Positions 42,595-51,540 of a DNA stretch of 64,000 nt are shown piece after piece. The notes beneath the pieces were generated by a model. The model was not told where the DNA came from and did no database searches. It saw only the letters and a program-made list of their open reading frames with translations. The stretch covers positions 62,001 through 126,000 of the forward strand of contig NZ_JAEUAX010000003.1 in NCBI RefSeq assembly GCF_019511645.1. The letters are read 5' to 3'. Each line of letters starts with the position of its first letter. Within the stretch, counting starts at the first letter, position 1. The position numbers were made by a program, and so were the translations under genes. Source of the stretch: Microbacterium ureisolvens. Its GTDB lineage: Bacteria; Actinomycetota; Actinomycetes; Actinomycetales; Microbacteriaceae.

Positions 42595-43506
42595 ATGATC
42601 GATCTCGAGGCGGTGCTGTCGCTCCGCGCGATCGCCACACAGGGGAGCGTCGTCGCCGCGGCCACGAGCCTCGGGTACACACCGTCCGCCGTGTCGCAGC
42701 AGGTCAAGAGGCTCGAACGTGAGACCGGCATCGCCCTCCTCGAGCGCGCCGGGCGCGGAGTGATCCTCACCGAAGCGGGCACGCGTCTCGTGGTCGCATC
42801 CACGCCGATCCTCGCCGACCTCGAGCGCCTCCGCGCGGATCTCCAGCTCACTGCCGGGGCCGATGACCGTGTCGTCGGCGAGATCAGGATCGCCGCGTTC
42901 TCGACGGTCGTGCGCGGGCTGGTCATCCCCGTGCTGAGCGAGCTGGCCGAGCGGCACCCCGATCTCTCCCTGCCGCTTCGGGAGAGCGAGCCATGGGAGA
43001 CGATCGCGCTCGTCGCGTCCGGCCAGCGCGACCTCGGCATCGTCCACCGGTGGGGCGGCGTCGCCTTGGCGATGCCCGATCACCTCGTCTCGACCCCGCT
43101 GTTCACCGACGTGGCCGACGTCATCCTGCACCGCGACCACCCGCTCGCCGGCCGCAGCGAGCTGCGCCCCGAGGATCTCGCGGGCGAGGCCTGGGTCGCG
43201 ACCTTCGAGGCGACGATCTGCCGCCAGTGGCTCCGGCGTCTGTTCGACGGCGTCCCCAACGCACCGCGCATCGTGCACGAGTCGATGGAGTTCCAGAATC
43301 ACCTCGAGTTCGCCCGCGCCGGCCGCGCGGTCGCGCTCGTGCCGCGCCTGGGCCGTGGCGACCTCGGACCGGACCTCGTCGCCATCCCGACCGTGGCGCC
43401 CGCGTCGACCCGCGACGTGCTCGCGGTCCACCGGCGTTCGCAGGAGGATTCCCCCGCGCTTCGCACCGCGCTGGATGCGTTCGTGGAGCACGCGCGCACG
43501 ATGTGA
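42595..43506 (+). CDS. LysR-family regulator of the EamA exporter
   Basis: A 303-aa LTTR: HTH LRAIATQGSVVAAATSLGYT then PSAVSQQVKRLERETGIALLERAGRG (residues ~10-55), followed by a typical effector-binding domain. Divergent from the exporter at 42521, so it probably controls it in response to the exported compound (amino acid or purine export systems such as ArgP/LysG-LysE share this layout). The 111 bp downstream (43507-43617) contain one ACGGATGC copy and the next gene's promoter. Confidence 0.87.
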   Translation: MIDLEAVLSLRAIATQGSVVAAATSLGYTPSAVSQQVKRLERETGIALLERAGRGVILTEAGTRLVVASTPILADLERLRADLQLTAGADDRVVGEIRIAAFSTVVRGLVIPVLSELAERHPDLSLPLRESEPWETIALVASGQRDLGIVHRWGGVALAMPDHLVSTPLFTDVADVILHRDHPLAGRSELRPEDLAGEAWVATFEATICRQWLRRLFDGVPNAPRIVHESMEFQNHLEFARAGRAVALVPRLGRGDLGPDLVAIPTVAPASTRDVLAVHRRSQEDSPALRTALDAFVEHARTM

Positions 43507-43617
43507 CTGGACGGATGCTGCGTCCCCGACCCTAGGCGCCGGTCAGCGATGGCGGAACCCGTCGCGCAATCGCGAGCGGTCTGACATGATTTCTCCCACC
43601 GCAGATGGGAAGCAGTC

Positions 43618-46128
43618 ATGAGGCGGTCACGAGAGGTCTCGGCAGAGGACTCGTCCCTGCCGCCTTACCGGCGCACGGTGGCCGGGGTGCTCGGCGGTCT
43701 CGTCGGACTGCTGGCGCTCAGCGTCATCGCCGGCGTGCTGGTCGTCGCCCCTCTCGCCCCGGCCATCGCCATCTCAGGACACGCGGCGAGCTCCGCCGTG
43801 TCTCTCTTCGAGAGCATGCCCAGCTACCTCGAGATCGACCGGCTGATGCTGCCGACCACGATCTACGCCCGCGACCCCTCCAGCGGGCAGGACGTCGAGC
43901 TGACATCGTTCTACGACCAGAACCGCGAGCCCGTCGAGTTCGACCAGGTCTCGCTCGTCATGTACGACGCGATCCTGGCCTCCGAAGACCCCCGGTACTA
44001 CCAGCACGGCGGCATCGACATCCTCGGCACGACCCGCGCTCTCATCAAGAACGCCCAGGGCGGTCAGACCCAGGGCGGCTCCTCGATCAGCCAGCAGTAC
44101 GTGAAGAACGTGCTCGTCCAGCGCTGCGAACGCGATGCCGACACGGTGTACGAGACGAACGAGGCGGGCGAGACGGTCGTCGACGGGAACGGCGACCCCG
44201 TGGTGAAGATGACTCGCGACCAGGCGCTGCAGGAGTGCTGGAAGGACGCGACCCAGGCGGACGGCATCGAGGGCTATGAACGCAAGCTTCAGGAGATCCG
44301 CTATGCCGTCCAGCTCGAGCAGAAGTACTCGAAGAACGACATCCTCCTCGGCTACCTCAACATCGCGAACTTCGGCGGAACGACCTACGGCATCGAGGCC
44401 GCAGCACGCTACTACTTCAGCACCACCGCGGCGAACCTCACACTGACGCAAGCGGCCACACTCGCGGGGATCGTGCAGAACCCCAACACCTTCCGCATCG
44501 ATCGCCCCGCGGGCTCGATCTTCGGGAGCGACGGGACGAGGTACAACAAGGCCGCTGACGGCTCGGACGACGACGTCACGCCCGGCACCCTCGCGGGACT
44601 TGACACCCTCCTCGCCGACGGGACCATCACCGAGGAGCAGTACCTTGCCGCGGGAGACGCCTACAGCGCCACCAAGGGGCGGCAGCTCTACGTGCTCGAC
44701 CGCATGCGCGAAGACGGCCGCATCACTGCCGAGCAGTACGTCGCCGCAGCGGTCGAGCCGATCGCACCGGTGCTGCAGCCGCCGCCCACGAGGTGCGGCT
44801 CCAGCGCAGCGCCGTTCTTCTGCCAGTACGTGGTGAACACCGTGCGCCTGGACCCGGACTATGCGACCGCGTTCGGCGCGACCCCGGAGGACCGCCAGAA
44901 ATCGCTGACGCGCGAGGGCCTGAGCATCTACACCACGCTGGACTGGAACCTGCAGAACGCCTCGCAGGACGCCATGCACCGCTACGCGCCGGAGACCGTC
45001 GCGGGCATGTCGTTCGGTTCGGCGTCGGTCAGCGTCGAGGCCACCACCGGGCGCATCCTCGCGATCAGCCAGAACAACCGCTTCACGGAGGACCGCGACC
45101 TCTCCCTCAGCGACCCGGCGTACAGTTCGCTGGTCTACGCGGGCGACATGACGCACGGCGTCTCGACGGGATTCCCGACCGGATCGACCTTCAAGCTGTT
45201 CACCCTCGTCGACTGGCTCGAGACGGGGCACACCCTGTCCGACTCGGTCAACGGCACGCTGCGGGTCATCCCGCGCCTCCGGGACCGCTGCGAGGGCACG
45301 TGGATCAACCGTGAGAAGCACGTCGTGCGCAACTTCGGCGGCGCGGCCGGCTATGTGGGAACGCCGATGCAGTTCACGGCGCAGTCGCTCAACAGCGGCT
45401 TCCTCGGCATGGCGGAGCAGCTCGACCTCTGCGACATCGAGAACGTCACGGCCCGCATGGGCGTGACGCGCGGCGACGGCGACCCCGTCGACATCGACGG
45501 CGCGGCGGCGATCATCGGAACGAACAACATCGCGCCCGTCGCCATGGCGGGCGCCTTCGCGACCGTCGCGAACGGCGGCGTCTACTGCGTGCCTCGCGTG
45601 ATCGAACGCGTGGTCAACGCCGACGGCACAGAGCTCCCGGTACCCGGCAACCGGTGCTCCCAGGTGATCAGCCCCGAGGTGGCGGCGGCGACGGCGTTCG
45701 CACTGCAGGGCGTCATGCGCCCCGGTGGCACCGGGTCGGGCGGCAACCCCAACGACGGGACGCCCCTGCTCGGAAAGACCGGGACGCACGAGAACATCCA
45801 GACGTGGCTCGTCGAGTCGAGCACTCGGGTGACGACCGCCGTCTGGGTGGGAAACACGACAGGATACGGCGACGTGTTCCGCTCGTTCTACAACGGCCGC
45901 GCCCTGTCGACGATCCGCCTGCCGATGACCCGCGACATCCAGGCCGCCGCCAATCAGCTGTACCCGGGCGGCAGCTTCCCCGCGCCGCCCGCCGAGCTGG
46001 TGCGCCGGTCGGCGCCGCCGCCGCGCGTCGGACCCGCCCCCGCTCAGCCCCCGGACGACACCGGGAATGGGAACGAGGACAGCAACGGCAACGGCAACGG
46101 GAACGGGAACGGCAACGGGAACGATTGA
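43618..46128 (+). CDS. Class A penicillin-binding protein (PonA-type)
   Basis: An 836-aa bifunctional cell-wall enzyme: cytoplasmic N-terminus, one membrane helix (~20-48), then the GT51 glycosyltransferase domain with Glu123 (ILASEDPRYYQHGGID) and QGGSSISQQYVKN, and the transpeptidase domain with SxxK Ser523 (GSTFK), SLN and KTG at Lys720. It polymerises and cross-links peptidoglycan. The C-terminus is a low-complexity tail of repeated Gly-Asn, encoded by tandem GGCAAC/GGGAAC hexamers (46080-46125), of unusual composition. ATG 43618 matches the family start. Confidence 0.94.
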   Translation: MRRSREVSAEDSSLPPYRRTVAGVLGGLVGLLALSVIAGVLVVAPLAPAIAISGHAASSAVSLFESMPSYLEIDRLMLPTTIYARDPSSGQDVELTSFYDQNREPVEFDQVSLVMYDAILASEDPRYYQHGGIDILGTTRALIKNAQGGQTQGGSSISQQYVKNVLVQRCERDADTVYETNEAGETVVDGNGDPVVKMTRDQALQECWKDATQADGIEGYERKLQEIRYAVQLEQKYSKNDILLGYLNIANFGGTTYGIEAAARYYFSTTAANLTLTQAATLAGIVQNPNTFRIDRPAGSIFGSDGTRYNKAADGSDDDVTPGTLAGLDTLLADGTITEEQYLAAGDAYSATKGRQLYVLDRMREDGRITAEQYVAAAVEPIAPVLQPPPTRCGSSAAPFFCQYVVNTVRLDPDYATAFGATPEDRQKSLTREGLSIYTTLDWNLQNASQDAMHRYAPETVAGMSFGSASVSVEATTGRILAISQNNRFTEDRDLSLSDPAYSSLVYAGDMTHGVSTGFPTGSTFKLFTLVDWLETGHTLSDSVNGTLRVIPRLRDRCEGTWINREKHVVRNFGGAAGYVGTPMQFTAQSLNSGFLGMAEQLDLCDIENVTARMGVTRGDGDPVDIDGAAAIIGTNNIAPVAMAGAFATVANGGVYCVPRVIERVVNADGTELPVPGNRCSQVISPEVAAATAFALQGVMRPGGTGSGGNPNDGTPLLGKTGTHENIQTWLVESSTRVTTAVWVGNTTGYGDVFRSFYNGRALSTIRLPMTRDIQAAANQLYPGGSFPAPPAELVRRSAPPPRVGPAPAQPPDDTGNGNEDSNGNGNGNGNGNGND

Positions 46129-46283
46129 CTCCCCTCCCCGCCGCTCGGGGTAGCGGGCGTCGGGGCGCAGCATCCGTCCCCGAATCGTGTATCTGGCGAA
46201 CGCCGAGGTGACTCTCGGTGCATCGGGACAACCAGTCTCGTGGTGCCTCAGTTCCGCACGTCCGCTCTTTGGGAGGAATGCCC

Positions 46284-49200
46284 ATGTCTCGACCCACCGG
46301 CCGACGCCGCAGCTTCACGAAGCTCGCGGCCGGCCTGACCGCGACCGCGGCGCTCACGGTGACGACACTCGTCGTCACCGCGCTGCCCGCCGCCGCCTTC
46401 AAGCCGTACACCCACAACGCCACCGCCGAGAACGCCTACGACGACGTCACCGATGACGGGAAGGTGACCATCGAGGGCACCGAGTACACCGTGCGGGGCG
46501 ACATCGTCACGGCTCTGCGCAACCAGCCGGCCGCGTACAACGCAGGGGTGATCGGACCGGACGGGTTCCCCGACCTGGCTTACGGCCAGTCGGCGATCCA
46601 CCCCGACGAGACCGGGAAGTGGCTGCAGCACGTCATGACCGAGGCCTGGGATGCGCAGGATGACGCAGGCCGCAGTGCCGCCGAGAAGGAGCAGATCCTC
46701 GCCTTCGCGTACGGCTTCATGACGCATGCCGCCGGCGACATGTGGGCGCACACGCTGATCAACCAGGTCGCGGAGGGGGTCTTCCCCGGTGTCGGCGAAA
46801 TCCTCGACATCGAGGACCCGACCGCGCTCGAGATCGCCCTGCGCCATGTCATCGCCGAGGGCTACGTGGGTGACGCGACGGCGGGCTTCGACGGCAACTC
46901 GCGGCGCTCCCAGGTCGCGGGCGAGACCGACCAGACGGGACCCGAGTACTCGAACGACGCCACGCCGGCGTTCGAGTACGCTGCGCCGAACGAGTGGATC
47001 TACGACACCCTGGTCGATCCGAACAGTCCGCTGCCGGTCGGCACGTGTGGCGACGGCATCGACGACGACGGCGACGGAACCGCGGATGACGGATGCCCCG
47101 GCCTCGCGTACACCGTCGGCGAAGACCCCGAGCCGAACCGCGGGCCGCTCATCGACTACTTCATCGACCTGAAGGCCGAGCTGCAGGTCGAGCGTGCGGC
47201 GATCCAGAAGGACCTCGACTACGAGGACTGCAACATCGTCGACTGGGACTGCTACGAGGTGGTCGAGAACGTCACGGTCGACACCGTGCGCGGCGTGACG
47301 GTCAAGGCGGTCACCGTGCAGGAGTGCCGCGCGGACGTCTTCTGCGTCACGAGCCCGATCGACGAGGCCGACGACGCTCTCGTCAACCCGGCGATCGTCT
47401 CATACCTCGACGCGTGGATCGCCGACATCGACCGCGGCCTGCGCCACTGGCCGGAGCTCGGCGAGGCGCTGTCGAAGACGCTGTTCGACGCCGGCACATT
47501 CCGCGACGCGCAGAACTTCATCTGCCGCAACGACGATGAGGAGGGCGAGACCGACGAGGTGCTCGATACCGACCGGGCGACGTGCGAGGACGGCGTCGGC
47601 ATCTTCCAGGTCGCGGGCTACACGCTGGGCGGACTGGACGACACCGATCGGCCGGGCTTCATCAACGAGTACCTGCTGTCGATGCTCGGTGCTCCCGACT
47701 TCGTCGGCGAGGTGGTCGAGGAGGGGGGCGACGTCTTCCTGTGGCTGGAGGACCTGATGGCGACCATCATGCCCGACATCGACTTCCTCGACCCGGTGAT
47801 GGCCGACGCCAAAGAGCTGGTGCTCGAGCTCGCCTCGGAGGCGCTGGGCTTCGACGTCGAGCTGCTGTCGGACTTCCTCAAGCACCCGACGCACTGGATG
47901 GAGGTCGGCTCGGCCGATATCGACGTGCCGTTCTCCGACGACGACGTGCATGTGGACCTGTTCGACGATGGCGACCGCGAGTATCTCGACGCCGTGATGG
48001 GTCTGGTCGACCCGCTCGTCGGCGACCAGGTGGAGCTGCCCGACGGCACGATCGTGCCCTCGTCGCGCCTCAAGGACAGCGCCGAGTGGACGCTCGAGGA
48101 CTTCGAGCCCGCCTACGACGCCGTGCAGATGGCGAAGCTGCTGCTGCTCGACGCGAACGGCCTCAACCAGGTCATCTCGGATCACCGCAGCCCCGGCCTG
48201 CTGCCGAGCGTGTCGACGGCGATCTACGCCGATCCCGCAGGTCGCCCCGCCAACGTCATGATCGACGGCCTCGACGGTCAGCCCTGGCTGCGCAGCATCG
48301 ACTCCGACCACTCGTGGCGCGCCGATCGTCTGCCGATCTTCGACTCGCCCGACCCCGGCCACAGTTCGGATGAGGAGCCGCACTACGCGGGCACCGGCCA
48401 GATGCCGCTGTGGGAGTCGTGCATCGCGCGCTCGACCTTCCGCGACGTCTTCCGCGACTGGGAGAACGGCGCCTGGGACCAGCCGGGGAAGAACTTCCCC
48501 GACCACGGCGACGCGCCGAGCGTGCCGGCATGGATCACCGGTTCGCTCAGCGCGGACTTCCAGATCACCGGTGACGAAGCCGTCGTGTCGGGCGTGCAGT
48601 GGGTGGGCGTCGACCACACGTTCACCGTGACCGCCGCCGACGAATCCTTCACGCCGGAGTCGCTGACGACCACGTACGCGGTACACCCGGTCGGCGCTGC
48701 GCCGGCCTGGACGACGGTGAACGGCGCTGTCGTCGAGTTCGCCCTCCCCGCGGACGCCGACGAGACCCTCGAGTGGGTCATCGAGTGGAAGACGTCGAGC
48801 GAGTGCGAGGCGGTCAGCGGCACTCAGACGGTCCGCGTCGACCGCACGGCTCCGGTCATCGACCTCACCGAGCCCGCAGCCACCGGCTACGACACCGACG
48901 ACTTCGCGAGCGTGCAGTACACGATCACGGATTCACTGAGCGGCGTCGAGACGCAGTCCGTGCAGTTCGACGGTGCCGAGGTGCCGACGGGCTACGTGCT
49001 CGACATGTTCACGCTCGACACCGGTGCGCACGCCGCGGTGGCGACGGCGACGGACTTCGTCGGCAACACCGCGACGGCCACCCGGGCGTTCACGCTCCTG
49101 GCCACGACCGAGTCCCTCGGCAACAACCTCACGCGGGCTGTCGCCGAGAAGCTCGTGACCGACCCGAAGGTCGAGAAGGGGCTGCGCGACAAGCTGGACG

Positions 49201-49358
49201 CGGCGCTGAAGAGCCACGTGTCCGCCAGGCATGCGACCGAGGTGAACCAGCTCGCCGCGGTGGTCGAGCAGCTGGAGGCGCAGCTCGGCAAGGGTGTGGA
49301 CGCGGTGTTCGGCACCCGGATGATCGGCTGGGCCAACGATCTGATCGCCGTCCACTGA
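46284..49358 (+). CDS. Secreted zinc-dependent phospholipase-C-like protein
   Basis: A 1024-aa secreted protein. Signal peptide (FTKLAAGLTATAALTV ... PAAA) is followed by a zinc-dependent PLC-like domain: FKPYTHNATAENAY, GPDGFPDL, and FMTHAAGDMWAHTLIN with His148, Asp152 and His156 as metal ligands. The middle contains Asp-rich thrombospondin/EF-like stretches (CGDGIDDDGDGTADDGC), then long unassigned regions, and the C-terminus has Ig-like strands and a helix. No sortase motif. It could hydrolyse phosphatidylcholine or bind membranes, but only the N-terminal family match is secure. ATG 46284 follows GGGAGG. It is far larger than classical PLCs (about 250-430 aa). Confidence 0.7.
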   Translation: MSRPTGRRRSFTKLAAGLTATAALTVTTLVVTALPAAAFKPYTHNATAENAYDDVTDDGKVTIEGTEYTVRGDIVTALRNQPAAYNAGVIGPDGFPDLAYGQSAIHPDETGKWLQHVMTEAWDAQDDAGRSAAEKEQILAFAYGFMTHAAGDMWAHTLINQVAEGVFPGVGEILDIEDPTALEIALRHVIAEGYVGDATAGFDGNSRRSQVAGETDQTGPEYSNDATPAFEYAAPNEWIYDTLVDPNSPLPVGTCGDGIDDDGDGTADDGCPGLAYTVGEDPEPNRGPLIDYFIDLKAELQVERAAIQKDLDYEDCNIVDWDCYEVVENVTVDTVRGVTVKAVTVQECRADVFCVTSPIDEADDALVNPAIVSYLDAWIADIDRGLRHWPELGEALSKTLFDAGTFRDAQNFICRNDDEEGETDEVLDTDRATCEDGVGIFQVAGYTLGGLDDTDRPGFINEYLLSMLGAPDFVGEVVEEGGDVFLWLEDLMATIMPDIDFLDPVMADAKELVLELASEALGFDVELLSDFLKHPTHWMEVGSADIDVPFSDDDVHVDLFDDGDREYLDAVMGLVDPLVGDQVELPDGTIVPSSRLKDSAEWTLEDFEPAYDAVQMAKLLLLDANGLNQVISDHRSPGLLPSVSTAIYADPAGRPANVMIDGLDGQPWLRSIDSDHSWRADRLPIFDSPDPGHSSDEEPHYAGTGQMPLWESCIARSTFRDVFRDWENGAWDQPGKNFPDHGDAPSVPAWITGSLSADFQITGDEAVVSGVQWVGVDHTFTVTAADESFTPESLTTTYAVHPVGAAPAWTTVNGAVVEFALPADADETLEWVIEWKTSSECEAVSGTQTVRVDRTAPVIDLTEPAATGYDTDDFASVQYTITDSLSGVETQSVQFDGAEVPTGYVLDMFTLDTGAHAAVATATDFVGNTATATRAFTLLATTESLGNNLTRAVAEKLVTDPKVEKGLRDKLDAALKSHVSARHATEVNQLAAVVEQLEAQLGKGVDAVFGTRMIGWANDLIAVH

Positions 49359-49374
49359 TCCGGTGCGACGCCGA

Positions 49375-49406
49375 GGCGGCCGGTCGGGTTCTCCCGGCCG
49401 GCCGCC
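49375..49406 (+). terminator. Hairpin after the PLC-like gene
   Basis: GGCGGCCGG (49375-49383) pairs with CCGGCCGCC (49398-49406), 14-nt loop. It lies just past the stop at 49358; a second possible dyad overlaps. Confidence 0.55.
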
Positions 49407-49440
49407 GCTGTCGGGGTACTCCCCGTTGCCTCAGCGGCAT

Positions 49441-49558
49441 TCAGCGCGGATCGCGGTCGCTCTTCATCGCTGCGGGCACCTGCTCCGCCCCATACTCCGC
49501 CACGAAGTGCTCGGGCTCGCCTGCGGGCAGGCCGATCCAATCCGTCGGGGTCCGACTG
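49441..49558 (-). pseudogene. Possible 3' remnant of a broken gene downstream of dnaB
   Basis: On the minus strand, in a frame different from dnaB, codons between the dnaB stop and TGA at 49441 read like real coding sequence (high GC3: ...TPTDWIGLPAGEPEHFVAEYG..., ending KSDRDPR), yet there is no plausible start because the dnaB coding region precedes it. This could be the 3' end of a decayed or displaced gene. No family is recognisable. Confidence 0.3.
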
Positions 49559-50932
49559 TCACCCGAAGTCGCCCGGGGCCATGTCCGTGAAGCGCGAGAA
49601 GTGGCCCTGGAACGCCACCGTGATCGTGTCGGTGGGACCGTTGCGGTGCTTGGCGACGATGAGGTCGGCCTCGCCGGCGCGCGGTGAGTCCTTCTCATAC
49701 GCGGCTTCCCGGTGCAGCAGGATGACCATGTCGGCGTCCTGCTCGATCGAGCCCGACTCACGCAGGTCTGACATCGCCGGCTTCTTGTCGGCGCGCTGCT
49801 CGGCGCCACGGTTCAGCTGCGAAAGCGCGATGACGGGCACGCCGAGCTCCTTCGCGAGGAGCTTGAGCGCGCGCGAGAACTCCGAGACCTCCTGCTGGCG
49901 CGACTCGACGCGCTTGCCCGAGGTCATCAGCTGCAGGTAGTCGATGACCACGAGCTTGAGGCCGGCACGCTGCTTGAGTCGGCGGCACTTCGCGCGGATC
50001 TCGACGAGCGTCATGTTCGGGCTGTCGTCGATGTACAGAGGTGCGTCGTTGATGCGGCCGCGCGTGGCGGCGATCGTGGTCCAGTCCCGTGAGTCGAGCG
50101 TTCCCTTGCGCATCGACTGCAGGGGGATCGCGCCCTCGGCGCTCATGAGGCGCATCGCGATCTCGCTGCGCCCCATCTCGAGCGAGAAGAAGATCGTCGG
50201 CATGTTGGACTTGATCGCCGCCGCCCGGGCGAAGTCCAGGGCGAGCGTCGACTTACCCATCGCGGGTCGCGCGGCGATGATGATCATCTGGCCGGGGTGC
50301 AGACCGTTGGTCAGCGAGTCGAGCCCCGAGAAGCCGGTCGGGATGCCGGTCATCTGGCCGTCGCGGCCGCGGGCGGCCTCGATCTCTTCCACCGCGGCAT
50401 CGACGGCGATCGTGAGCGGCACGTAGTCCTCGGCCTGCTCTGCCCCGGTCACCGAGTAGATCTCGGCCTGAGCGTTGTTGACGAGATCCAGCGCCTCGCC
50501 CTGGCCCGAGTACCCCATCTGCACGATGCGGGTGCCGGCGTCGACGAGGCGGCGCAGCAGCGCACGCTCCGACACGATCGATGCGTAGTAGCCGGCGTTC
50601 GCGGCGGTCGGCACGATCGAGGTGAGCGTGTGCAGGTAGTCGGCGCCGCCGGCGCGCTGCAGCTCACCCGTCTTGATCAGCTCGTCGGTGACGGCGACGA
50701 CGTCCGTCGGCTCGCCGTGCGAGTAGAGGGTGAGGATCGCCTCGAAGATCAGCTCGTGCTTGGGCACGTAGAAGTCGCTGCCGCGCAGCGTCTCGATCAC
50801 GTCGGCGACGGCATCCTTCGACAGCAGCATCCCGCCGAGGGCGCTCTGCTCGGCGAGCAGGTCGTGCGGGGGAGTGCGTTCGAAGTCGCGAGGGCCCCCC
50901 ATGCGCTCTTCGGAGATGTCGGCGATCGACAT
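49559..50932 (-). CDS. dnaB: DnaB, replicative DNA helicase
   Basis: A 457-aa replicative helicase. The N-terminal collar (EQSALGGMLLSKDAVADVIE) is followed by the RecA-like C-terminal domain: Walker A ARPAMGKST, then FSLEMGRSEIAMRLMSAE, Walker B VVIDYLQLM, and SQLNRGAEQR (arginine finger region). It unwinds DNA ahead of the replisome. ATG 50932 follows GGGAGGA; the longer frame to 51175 lacks DnaB similarity. In most actinobacteria dnaB follows rplI directly; here three plus-strand genes and a DnaA-box-like cluster lie between. No intein is present, although dnaB is a common intein host. Confidence 0.96.
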   Translation of the reverse strand: MSIADISEERMGGPRDFERTPPHDLLAEQSALGGMLLSKDAVADVIETLRGSDFYVPKHELIFEAILTLYSHGEPTDVVAVTDELIKTGELQRAGGADYLHTLTSIVPTAANAGYYASIVSERALLRRLVDAGTRIVQMGYSGQGEALDLVNNAQAEIYSVTGAEQAEDYVPLTIAVDAAVEEIEAARGRDGQMTGIPTGFSGLDSLTNGLHPGQMIIIAARPAMGKSTLALDFARAAAIKSNMPTIFFSLEMGRSEIAMRLMSAEGAIPLQSMRKGTLDSRDWTTIAATRGRINDAPLYIDDSPNMTLVEIRAKCRRLKQRAGLKLVVIDYLQLMTSGKRVESRQQEVSEFSRALKLLAKELGVPVIALSQLNRGAEQRADKKPAMSDLRESGSIEQDADMVILLHREAAYEKDSPRAGEADLIVAKHRNGPTDTITVAFQGHFSRFTDMAPGDFG

Positions 50933-50954
50933 AGGCTGCGCGTCCTCCCTACCG

Positions 50955-51436
50955 TTGTTCACATCATCCGAGCTCTGCCGGCGGCATCGGGACGGCTCGC
51001 CGAGTCGGCGCGCCGGGACACGTGCGAATAGCGGGATGCGGCAGCTTCCCGCCCCCCGCTCGCTTCGCGTCGTTCGATTCCGGCCGCCGTCGCTCCACCG
51101 AACCCAGCACGGAGGCGCGACGCCCGAATGGGCCGCACCCCACGCTAAGGATGGCCTCCGACAGTCGCAACACACCCTGTGGATAACTGTGTGGAGAGTG
51201 GGGGAGAAACGCCGTCACAGCTGTGAACAACCCCTGTGGAGAACTCAGGGCCTTTCTGGGGGTTATGTGTCCGAAACCGCACCTGACCAGGGGCTGCGTA
51301 TTTCACAACCTGTGGAGAGATATGCGATTGAAGTCGGGGTTGAAGGTTTGGATCCGAAGGCTGTCCTGTGCACAATTGCGCACCGGCCGCCGCGTCGGCC
51401 GTCCACCGGGCGAGACGAAGGGACTCTCCGTCCACA
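50955..51436. promoter_or_regulatory. Cluster of DnaA-box-like 9-mers upstream of dnaB
   Basis: Eight 9-mers resembling TTATCCACA/TTGTCCACA: 50955-50963 (TTGTTCACA, plus), 51178-51186 (TTATCCACA, minus, exact consensus), 51190-51198, 51222-51230 (TTGTTCACA, minus), 51235-51243 (TTCTCCACA, minus), 51311-51319, 51367-51375 (TTGTGCACA, minus) and 51428-51436 (CCGTCCACA, plus). All lie in the 608-bp gene-free gap between dnaB and the gene at 51541; no AT-rich unwinding element is obvious. Confidence 0.6.
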
Positions 51437-51540
51437 CAGGTCTGGACAGAGCGAATCACGAGGGAGTAGCCTCTCAACTCCAGGCACCCTCACGCACGAT
51501 CCGTCCGGAACGTGCGGCTCTTTCGTCGTGGGAGGTGAAC

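Noticed and set aside
50955..51436. Chromosomal origin (oriC) at the DnaA-box cluster
   Set aside because: dnaA, dnaN and rpmH are not adjacent and no AT-rich unwinding region is visible; a titration or regulatory site is likelier.
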